Positions 8,169-14,106 of a DNA stretch of 14,106 bases are shown here, one piece after another. Under the pieces are notes generated by a model. It was not told the origin of the DNA, searched no databases, and was given only the letters and a program-made list of their open reading frames with translations. The position numbers and the translations under genes are program-made. This DNA comes from Alphaproteobacteria bacterium (GTDB taxonomy: Bacteria; Pseudomonadota; Alphaproteobacteria; Paracaedibacterales; CAIOTO01): NCBI GenBank assembly GCA_030727085.1, contig JANRCF010000011.1:6961-21066 (forward strand). Direction: 5' to 3'. Numbering within the stretch: position 1 is the first letter of the stretch; every line of letters begins with the position of its first letter.

Positions 8169-8484
8169 AAGAGTACTTTATATAATTTATGTTTCTATTT
8201 CCAGCTGAAAAATATTTAGAATTCTATAATGTGTGGAAATGCCGCACAGTCTTTGAGTGTTTTTGTTGATTTATTAATGAGTGTTATTTGATCTTCCAGA
8301 TAAAGACCTGTGTTGTTACAAAACCTACAAGATAATAATCTAAAAATAATAATTTGGTCAACGTATAAAGAGATGTATTTGCGCGTGAAGTGATCTCATA
8401 ATATGGGGTTGCAAGCAAAATTAACTTTATATTAATTAAGAGGTATTAAATTAATAGCATGGGTTCATTGTAAGTTGCTAGGCC
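8169..8484. other. Divergent spacer between dnaQ and the exported repeat protein
   Basis: This 316-bp stretch is AT-rich and must hold the promoters of both flanking genes. I see several TATAAT-like boxes (for example around 8399-8404 and 8428-8435) but no well-spaced -35/-10 pair that I would defend. A perfect 10-bp palindrome, TAGAATTCTA, lies at 8217-8226, upstream of dnaQ. No tRNA, small ORF or repeat is evident. Confidence 0.5.
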
Positions 8485-9984
8485 ATGACTGAAAAATTTC
8501 ATCAATCAAGAATATTTAGGTATTTGACTTGCGTAAGCTGTTTTGTGGCGACAAGTGTGCTTGCAAGCGGATCCCATGAGGGTGTTGCTTTAATTGAGCT
8601 GCCAACTGATATTCCGATGATTGATTCAGCTGAAATGCCTGGAAAGCTAACGGTCTCTAAAATTGGTGCAGATGATGAAGCAAAATCTAAAATTCATGCA
8701 GCTGCTCAGCAGAAAAGGCGTTTGACGGGTATTACATTTTCTGGGCGAATTAAGGAGGCTTACAAGCTTTATGATGAGGCAGCGAATATTTCTGAGGTTA
8801 GCCCCGATTTGCGTGGTCGTGCAAAAATTGGTGCGGCTGAACTTTATCCTTATGCGAACACGGATGATTCATCGTATGCCAGTATTCAGCAACGTAAAAT
8901 TGAGTCACTTAGATTATTTTCAGATATTCTTGATGAAAAAGCCTATTCGGTAGATGTGAAAGGTTGGGCTAAATGCCGCCTCGCAAAGCTATATCTTGAA
9001 AACACTTTTGATGTTGAACCTGCTGCAGCGAAACAAAAAGCACTTGATTTGTTGCAAGAAGTTATTGCTGATAAAGATGTTAATGTGGATATTAAAGCGC
9101 ACGCAAAGATTCAGCTTGCTGTTGCATATAGCAAAACAATGTTTGATGTATCTGAGGCGGATGCGCGTCAAAAAGCAGATGCGTTATTTAATGATGTAAA
9201 GAAAGATCAGGCGGTTTCGGTGGCTCTTAAAGTAAAGGCCTCCTTTGGTTTAGCTGATATTAAAAATGCCGATGACGACCCTTATAATGCCCAGCAGTTA
9301 AAAGTATTAAAAGAAATTTCGGTTGAGCCAACATATTCAGAGACAGTTCGAGCGAAAGCTAAGGCTAAAATTGCCCGCCGTCTACTTAGTAATGAATTTG
9401 ATTCTAAACCAAGTGAGTCATATCTGATGGCATTGGCGCTTTACAAAGAAATCATAGCTGATCCAAAACCAGATGCTAAGGCAGACGCTAGGCTTAGCCC
9501 CGCTGAGCGCTTTGCACATAAACATGAACTTGCATCAAAGCTTGCTAACAATGCCTTCCATCAAAAAGAGAAAGATACAAGGGTGGCTGCACAAGTGCTT
9601 TACAAGGATCTTTTAGAGAATAACGTTTCTATTTATACAGATCAAAGAACGGCAGTAAAATGGGAAGTTGCTTTGAATTATTTGGAAAAGAAACTTGATG
9701 CGCCAGCAGGAAAAGATGCAAAAACTGCTGGGACAGATTTGATTAATGATATCTTGACTGATCCGAAGGTGAGTTTTGAACTCTTATTTGTTATTAAATT
9801 AAATCTTGCACGTTTGCATCATTTTAGTATTGCTAAGAATTTATTAGGCTTGCCAGCAGGGCGGGCAAAAGATGAGGCTTTGCGGATATTAAATGAGATA
9901 TATTCTGACTCACGCTCGAGCGGTAAACAAAAAGAAATGGTGCAAGCAGAGTTAGATCGCTGGAATGGTGTTGTAAGGCGTTAA
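8485..9984 (+). CDS. Exported helical-repeat protein, about nine degenerate repeats
   Basis: Function unknown. An N-terminal Sec signal peptide is clear: basic n-region to Arg12, hydrophobic core about 13-26, and a cleavage site V-L-A after residue 27. The mature protein should therefore be periplasmic, surface-exposed or secreted. After a linker to about 85, the rest is roughly nine repeats of 42-53 residues with the pattern A-L-x-L-(Y/F/L)-x-(E/D)-(I/V)-I-A-D-(P/K)-x-V-S, then R-A-x-A-K-I-x-L-A-x-x-Y, then a loop with N-x-F-(D/H). The last unit (about 464-499) is short. Paired amphipathic helices suggest a TPR- or Sel1-like solenoid, but the exact signatures are absent. A motif NAFHQK at 356-361 and the short final unit are shared with the minus-strand protein at 13462-14106, so the two are paralogues. 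An in-frame TAG two codons upstream makes the ATG at 8485 the earliest possible start; the Shine-Dalgarno is poor. Confidence 0.9.
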   Translation: MTEKFHQSRIFRYLTCVSCFVATSVLASGSHEGVALIELPTDIPMIDSAEMPGKLTVSKIGADDEAKSKIHAAAQQKRRLTGITFSGRIKEAYKLYDEAANISEVSPDLRGRAKIGAAELYPYANTDDSSYASIQQRKIESLRLFSDILDEKAYSVDVKGWAKCRLAKLYLENTFDVEPAAAKQKALDLLQEVIADKDVNVDIKAHAKIQLAVAYSKTMFDVSEADARQKADALFNDVKKDQAVSVALKVKASFGLADIKNADDDPYNAQQLKVLKEISVEPTYSETVRAKAKAKIARRLLSNEFDSKPSESYLMALALYKEIIADPKPDAKADARLSPAERFAHKHELASKLANNAFHQKEKDTRVAAQVLYKDLLENNVSIYTDQRTAVKWEVALNYLEKKLDAPAGKDAKTAGTDLINDILTDPKVSFELLFVIKLNLARLHHFSIAKNLLGLPAGRAKDEALRILNEIYSDSRSSGKQKEMVQAELDRWNGVVRR

Positions 9985-10005
9985 CAATAAACTGTCTCCT
10001 TTGAA

Positions 10006-10032
10006 TCACATTATCTGTTCACAACAATGTGA
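10006..10032 (+). terminator. Weak candidate terminator after the exported repeat protein
   Basis: TCACATT (10006-10012) pairs with AATGTGA (10026-10032) over a 13-nt loop; a tighter alternative is TCACA/TGTGA over ACAA (10019-10032). A U-rich stretch follows only after about a dozen bases, so termination would be inefficient at best. Confidence 0.2.
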
Positions 10033-10077
10033 GCCTATTCAATATTTTTACAAGTTCTTTCTATATACCCAGTAATT

Positions 10078-10086
10078 TGCTAATAT
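10078..10086 (+). promoter_or_regulatory. Candidate extended -10 promoter of the PCuAC gene
   Basis: TGC followed by TAATAT is an extended -10 element about 42 bp before the ATG at 10128. The -35 region is poor (TTTCTA at about 10058-10063), which extended -10 promoters tolerate. The gene could instead be read through from the upstream repeat-protein gene. Confidence 0.3.
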
Positions 10087-10127
10087 GTTACCAATCTGCT
10101 TTGTTTTAGAGAAAGAACTATCATTTT

Positions 10128-10640
10128 ATGAAGAAAATACTATTGATTCTAACCTTAGGAACTGTTGTTGCTTTTGCATGCACAGAGAAAGCCGGAACGC
10201 TTGAATTGTCGCACAAAACATTCCGCGCTCTCAAAGGCGCTGTAAACGGATCTGCATACTTAACAATTAAACAAACGGCTGATACAGGTGATAAGTTGAT
10301 TAGTGCAAGTTGTAGTGCAGCAGAACGTATGGAAATTCACGATCATATTGCTGATCCTTTGACTAAAGCTAAAAAAATGGTCGAAATAAAGTCGATTGAT
10401 ATCCCTGGAAAAAAAGATGGGTGCTGGCTTTTTACATGTTGGTTTGCAACGTCAAAGCCAGTGAAATTTGTTAAAGGTGGTAAGCACCTTATGCTGATGG
10501 GATTAAAACCAGGTGCAGCCGATTTGAAAGAGGTGGAGATTAAACTTGTTTTTGAAAAGGCAGGAGAGGTTACAGCTAAGTTCAAAGCAGAAGGTACAGG
10601 TGGAAAAGCTGGCGCTGAGTGTGAACACCATAAGCATTAA
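10128..10640 (+). CDS. PCuAC-type periplasmic copper chaperone with a Cys-bearing insertion
   Basis: Probably binds Cu(I) in the periplasm and delivers it to the CuA centre of cytochrome c oxidase, as described for the PCuAC (DUF461) family. The 170 residues start with a Sec signal peptide, MKKILLILTLGTVVAFA, with an A-F-A site before Cys18; the box does not fit a lipoprotein well. The metal-site pattern is recognisable: MEIHDH with His71 and His73, Met84 ten residues after His73, and HLMLM with His120 and Met122. The usual spacing from the Met to the last His is about 21 residues but here it is 35, because of an inserted strand around 95-112 that carries Cys99 and Cys104 (CWLFTC). The C-terminus ends in a Cys/His tail (ECEHHKH) that could add metal ligands. 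It lies 143 bp after the exported repeat protein, on the same strand. The family call is good; the altered site needs care. Confidence 0.85.
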   Translation: MKKILLILTLGTVVAFACTEKAGTLELSHKTFRALKGAVNGSAYLTIKQTADTGDKLISASCSAAERMEIHDHIADPLTKAKKMVEIKSIDIPGKKDGCWLFTCWFATSKPVKFVKGGKHLMLMGLKPGAADLKEVEIKLVFEKAGEVTAKFKAEGTGGKAGAECEHHKH

Positions 10641-10725
10641 ACATAAACAGGTTTTTTCATAACTCAAAAATGACGAGCAGCTATTTATGCCCATCGGGAA
10701 TGAAACACCTATTGTGCAAGAGCCG

Positions 10726-10817
10726 CCGTCATCATGAACGTGCGCAGGAAATGTGGTGGTGGTCCAGCGGCTGTTTTGCTGGATGGCCACAGCCTCTGCA
10801 CGGGCTCGCCATGACGG
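10726..10817. repeat. 92-bp imperfect palindrome, interspersed-repeat type
   Basis: The outer arms CCGTCAT (10726-10732) and ATGACGG (10811-10817) are perfect inverted copies. Inside them CGTGC (10739-10743) pairs with GCACG (10798-10802), AGG with CCT, GTGG (10756-10759) with CCAC (10787-10790), and TCCAGC (10763-10768) with GCTGGA (10778-10783) around a 9-nt apex. Ends reading CGTCAT...ATGACG with an inner CCAGC/GCTGG stem are typical of the palindromic interspersed elements scattered through many proteobacterial genomes. No T-run follows, so it is not an intrinsic terminator. Mismatched sections suggest an old, decaying copy. Confidence 0.7.
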
Positions 10818-10889
10818 ATACAGATTCATGTGAAAAAAGATATCTTCACATTCGAGGGTATAGTTCCTTATGCTAAAATAATCAAAACC

Positions 10890-10918
10890 TTTAAAACATA
10901 ATCTATGTGTGCTATATA
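10890..10918 (+). promoter_or_regulatory. Candidate sigma-70 type promoter of ftsK
   Basis: TTTAAA (10890-10895) and TATATA (10913-10918) are separated by exactly 17 bp, with TG one base before the -10 box (TGC, extended form). Each box matches its consensus at four of six bases. The predicted start would lie about 33 bp before the ATG. Confidence 0.35.
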
Positions 10919-10957
10919 CATATAAATACGTAACTTGAAAAATAATTATTTAAACGC

Positions 10958-13357
10958 ATGCAAACCACACAAACACGTTTTCTCCCCATTGCACTTGTTG
11001 ACTTTTTTAAGCGCAGCTTTCAAGAGCTGCTAGGTCTCTGTTTGATTCTGATGACGGCTGCGCTTGTGTTAGCATTAGCATCGTATTCTCCCATTGATGC
11101 AAGCATTAGTACTGCAACGCTACAAATTCCAACAAATTGGCTTGGATTGTTTGGTGCTTATTGTGCAGATATAATGTTGCAGTTTTTTGGTCTTGCAACA
11201 TTTGTTTGGATTATGGTTATTGCCATTTGGGGATACCGTCTTGTTCGCCAGCAATCGTTCGCCTTATCGCCCATACGGTGGATTGCAGCGCTTATATCGA
11301 CGCTTTGTTTTGGCATGGTTTTAACGGGTTTTCCACTTTTTGATCCGCACTTAAAAACATCAACCGCTTCAATTTTTGTTGATATTCCAAGTCAAGGTGG
11401 AGTGTTTAGCTTTCTTTTGTTTTGGAATGCTCGGAAGTTTTTAGCACTAAATCACATGTTGTTTTTGTTGAAACCAGCACTTTTGAGTTTATTTTTTATT
11501 GGATTTATGTGTGCTTGGTATGCGACTGGTTTGTCACTTAAACAATTGAAGCACGCAATGCTTCGCATGTGCCGCGCCGTTAGATGGATATATATAACAT
11601 TAGCACATTTTGTTAGTGTGGTATTTGCGTTCGGTAAAGAAGAAAAATACAGTAAAAATGATGCTCTTTCTGACTGGGATAACGCACATCAAAAAGTGCG
11701 TTTTGAGACGGTTGATGAAATCCCTGAAATTGACTGGCGACACATGGATGATGACGATGGCGCGTATGATGATGACGTCTCTGACTTTTCAACCGCTACG
11801 CATGAAGATTCACCAAAGATTGCATCGCCAAAAGCAAAAAAGAGTAACTTTAAATTACCTGAACATCTGATGAACACGGGCGATTATCATTTGCCGCCGC
11901 TTGATTTGTTGGATAAGACAATTCAAAAAGCCCAGGCGATTATGCCTGAAATTTTGCAAGAACAAGCGCGATTGTTGGAATCTGTATTGGGTGAATTTGG
12001 TATTCGTGGCGAGATCGTCAATATCCGTCCAGGCCCTGTTGTGACATTGTATGAATTAAAACCAGCACCAGGTATTAAAACCTCGCGTGTTATTGGTTTG
12101 GCGGATGATATTGCACGTTCGATGAGTGCGCTTTCGGCTCGCATAGCAACAATTCCTGGGCAAAATGTGATTGGTATTGAATTGCCGAATCGTGTGCGTC
12201 AAACGGTCTACCTACGTGAGCTATTAAATGCGCGTGAGTATAGTGAAACACAGGTTGGACTTCCCCTTATCTTAGGACAAGACATTGGTGGCTATCCGGT
12301 GATTGCCGACCTATCGAAAATGCCTCATCTTTTGGTGGCTGGTACGACTGGGTCAGGTAAATCGGTATCGGTGAATGCGATGATTTTATCGTTGCTATTT
12401 AAATTGCCGCCTGAAAAATGCAAGTTTATTATGATTGACCCTAAGATGTTGGAATTGTCAATTTATGATGATATTCCACATTTGTTGACGCCTGTGGTAA
12501 CTGATCCCAAGAAAGCTGTCGTTGCGCTTAAGTGGGCGGTAAAGGAAATGGAAAATCGATACCGCGCTATGTCTAAACTTGGTGTTCGTAACATTGATGG
12601 GTTCAACACCCGTTTAACTGAAGCACGTCGTACGGGTGAAGTGCTTGTGCGCCGCGTACAAACAGGTTTTGATCCTGAAACTGGTAAGCCAATTTTTGAA
12701 AATCAAGGGCTTGATTACGAATTGCTACCCTACATTGTTGTCGTCGTCGATGAGATGGCTGATTTGATGTTAGTTGCAGGTAAGGAAATTGAAGCGACAA
12801 TTCAGCGTCTTGCGCAAATGGCACGTGCGGCTGGTATTCACCTTATTATGGCAACACAACGACCATCAGTAGATGTGATCACAGGAACGATTAAAGCGAA
12901 CTTTCCAACGCGTATTAGTTTTCAGGTTACATCCAAAATCGATAGCCGCACCATTTTAAGCGAACAAGGCGCCGAACAACTGTTAGGGCAGGGCGATATG
13001 CTTCATATGGCAGGCGGTGGGCGCATTAGTCGCGTGCATGGTCCGTTCATTCGCGATGATGAAGTTGAACGCGTTGTGTCTTTCTTGAAAGCCCAAGGTG
13101 AGCCTTCATACATAGAAGGTGTCACAGATGATGATGAAGACTTTGTCGAATCGGACGGCGGCGAAGCTAAAAGCGGCGATGCTACGTATAACCAGGCTAT
13201 TGAGGTGATTATGCGCGAAGGTAAAGTATCGACCAGCTTTATTCAGCGTCATTTACAGATCGGTTATAACCGCGCCGCACGTATTGTTGAGCAGATGGAA
13301 AAGGAAGGGCTGATTAGCCCCGCAAATCATGCTGGTAAGCGCGAAATTCTCCGGTAA
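10958..13357 (+). CDS. ftsK: DNA translocase FtsK, cell division and chromosome segregation
   Basis: Septum-anchored ATPase that pumps DNA toward dif and activates XerCD so that sister chromosomes separate at division. The 799 residues are a compact, full-length form. The N-terminal membrane domain has four or five helices (about 23-43, 70-93, 107-127, 165-190, and possibly 207-226). A short linker carries an acidic patch (DDDDGAYDDD, about 264-273). The motor domain starts near DYHLPPLDLLDK (309) and has Walker A GTTGSGKS at 462-469 and Walker B IVVVVDEMADL with Asp598 and Glu599. The C-terminal winged-helix gamma domain, about 741-799, keeps the KOPS-reading segment IGYNRAARIVEQMEKEGLIS. 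Being short-linkered, it lacks the long Pro/Gln-rich linker of E. coli FtsK. No strong ribosome-binding site precedes the ATG. The orthologue SpoIIIE is the same family; in this context the name FtsK applies. Confidence 0.96.
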   Translation: MQTTQTRFLPIALVDFFKRSFQELLGLCLILMTAALVLALASYSPIDASISTATLQIPTNWLGLFGAYCADIMLQFFGLATFVWIMVIAIWGYRLVRQQSFALSPIRWIAALISTLCFGMVLTGFPLFDPHLKTSTASIFVDIPSQGGVFSFLLFWNARKFLALNHMLFLLKPALLSLFFIGFMCAWYATGLSLKQLKHAMLRMCRAVRWIYITLAHFVSVVFAFGKEEKYSKNDALSDWDNAHQKVRFETVDEIPEIDWRHMDDDDGAYDDDVSDFSTATHEDSPKIASPKAKKSNFKLPEHLMNTGDYHLPPLDLLDKTIQKAQAIMPEILQEQARLLESVLGEFGIRGEIVNIRPGPVVTLYELKPAPGIKTSRVIGLADDIARSMSALSARIATIPGQNVIGIELPNRVRQTVYLRELLNAREYSETQVGLPLILGQDIGGYPVIADLSKMPHLLVAGTTGSGKSVSVNAMILSLLFKLPPEKCKFIMIDPKMLELSIYDDIPHLLTPVVTDPKKAVVALKWAVKEMENRYRAMSKLGVRNIDGFNTRLTEARRTGEVLVRRVQTGFDPETGKPIFENQGLDYELLPYIVVVVDEMADLMLVAGKEIEATIQRLAQMARAAGIHLIMATQRPSVDVITGTIKANFPTRISFQVTSKIDSRTILSEQGAEQLLGQGDMLHMAGGGRISRVHGPFIRDDEVERVVSFLKAQGEPSYIEGVTDDDEDFVESDGGEAKSGDATYNQAIEVIMREGKVSTSFIQRHLQIGYNRAARIVEQMEKEGLISPANHAGKREILR

Positions 13358-13461
13358 GGCAAAAGGACCTGTTGCATTACAATGTAAATCCTCAATCAAA
13401 TTCACATCATCGATTGTATCTACAAAAAAGAAATTGCCAGTGACTAAAGTTGCATTTTTCC

Positions 13462-14106
13462 TTAAGACTCTTCCTTCTCAATTTTTCTAATCAGTTTTTT
13501 GATCTTTTTCTTCTGGTCGAGTGTTAGTTTCCTGTCTTCAAATAGTTTATTGTAAAGGCGCAGTCCTTTTGTCTTCCCTTCACTTTTTTTCATATTTAAA
13601 GCTTCTGTATTTCTTATATACATATCAGCCATTATACATCTAACGTCAAACCATTTTTCTTGATCGAGATCAGGGTACGCTACAATTTCATTATACAACG
13701 CCATGGTTGCTATTTTTACATCTTTTCCATCTATTGGGCTGAAATGCCACCAAGCTTTTAGATACTGATTTCCTAGATCTAGTCGGATGTCAGCTTTGTC
13801 TTCAACCGGTAGCGTTGCATCTGCAAGCAGTTCGGTGAATATTTTCTTTGCCTCTTTAGTGGCATCTTCTTGTTTTTGGTGAAATGCATTGTATGAATAA
13901 TTAAGGGCAAGCAGCCTTCTGTACTTGAAGTATTCTTTTGCATCAACGCGGCTTTCCTCTACCGCTTCACGCATTAACGCTAATGATTTTGCAGCAGATT
14001 CACTTGGTGAAAGATAGCTTTTATCCCCATAAAAACCTCTTAAGCGCATTTTGTACTCTAAGCGCTCTTTCAATGGAAGTGTCTTGTCATCCACTACCTC
14101 CTGCAT
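13462..14106 (-). CDS. Helical-repeat protein, paralogue of the exported one; 5' end probably beyond the right edge
   Basis: Function unknown. The 214 residues seen consist of about five units of roughly 35-48 residues with alternating amphipathic helices, in the same pattern as the protein at 8485-9984: helix, (A/E)D-x-x-L-x-(V/L)-(E/K)-(D/E)-(K/R), helix ending N-x-Y. The motif NAFHQK recurs at residues 73-78, followed by an acidic turn and K-(I/L)-(F/Y)-x-(E/D)-L-L as in the paralogue. The last unit is truncated in both (here about 181-214) and ends in a very basic helix (KKKIKKLIRKIEKEES). The ATG at the window edge falls inside a repeat unit, so the real start, and any signal peptide, is probably outside the window. 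It converges on ftsK across 104 bp in which I see no clear terminator. Confidence 0.82.
   Translation of the reverse strand: MQEVVDDKTLPLKERLEYKMRLRGFYGDKSYLSPSESAAKSLALMREAVEESRVDAKEYFKYRRLLALNYSYNAFHQKQEDATKEAKKIFTELLADATLPVEDKADIRLDLGNQYLKAWWHFSPIDGKDVKIATMALYNEIVAYPDLDQEKWFDVRCIMADMYIRNTEALNMKKSEGKTKGLRLYNKLFEDRKLTLDQKKKIKKLIRKIEKEES

Larger units (their letters stand above)
10641..10957. other. Spacer between the PCuAC gene and ftsK, 317 bp
   Basis: A run of six T (about 10652-10657) follows the PCuAC stop but has no convincing stem before it. The middle holds a 92-bp palindromic element (separate entry), richer in G and C than its flanks. The last 80 bp are AT-rich and hold a candidate ftsK promoter. 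A 68-codon plus-strand frame and a 108-codon minus-strand frame here run through the palindrome and are not credible genes. Confidence 0.6.

Noticed and set aside
10128..10184. PCuAC-like protein as a lipoprotein cleaved before Cys18
   Set aside because: The residues before the Cys are A-F-A, which lacks the usual Leu/Val/Ile at -3 and small residue at -2; ordinary signal peptidase cleavage fits better.
10503..10829. 108-codon minus-strand frame and 68-codon plus-strand frame around the palindromic element
   Set aside because: They read through the palindrome and the end of the PCuAC gene; their composition is not protein-like.
1..14106. tRNA genes, CRISPR arrays, transposases or phage genes
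   Set aside because: I looked on both strands for T-arm-like GTTCRANYC contexts, regularly spaced repeats and DDE-type ORFs and saw none.

Overview
This is a chromosomal stretch of an AT-rich, low-GC bacterium, most likely an alphaproteobacterium. The alphaproteobacterial signs are TopA (the LARRALDYLVGF core and a Lys/Pro-rich C-terminal linker), a short DnaQ, FtsK and a PCuAC copper chaperone. Low GC, AT-rich spacers and several lineage-specific helical-repeat proteins among housekeeping genes would fit a host-associated group such as Holosporales or Rickettsiales. That placement is inference from composition and gene style, not from a search.

Layout. Positions 1-2272 hold topA on the minus strand, with its C-terminus beyond the left edge. 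A 309-bp spacer with two hairpins follows, then pheT (minus, 2582-4972), which has no pheS beside it. After a divergent AT-rich spacer carrying repeated GTATTTAAA motifs comes a plus-strand pair: a 491-residue protein made almost entirely of thirteen 37-residue helical repeats (5221-6696), and an enoyl-CoA hydratase (6693-7478) that overlaps it by ATGA. dnaQ (minus, 7494-8168) converges on the hydratase with 15 bp between them. From 8485 to 13357 all genes are on the plus strand: an exported protein of about nine 42-53-residue repeats, a PCuAC-like periplasmic copper chaperone, a spacer holding a 92-bp palindromic interspersed-type element, and ftsK. At the right edge, 13462-14106 (minus) is the C-terminal part of a second repeat protein, paralogous to the exported one.

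How it fits together. The recognisable genes are core functions: DNA supercoiling (TopA), replication proofreading (DnaQ), chromosome segregation at division (FtsK), Phe-tRNA charging (PheT), fatty acyl-CoA turnover (hydratase) and copper delivery to cytochrome oxidase (PCuAC). The new element is the set of three alpha-solenoid-type proteins. Two are clear paralogues, and the third has a shorter unit with similar junction chemistry. I could not assign any of them to a described family from sequence alone. They are the best candidates here for undescribed biology.
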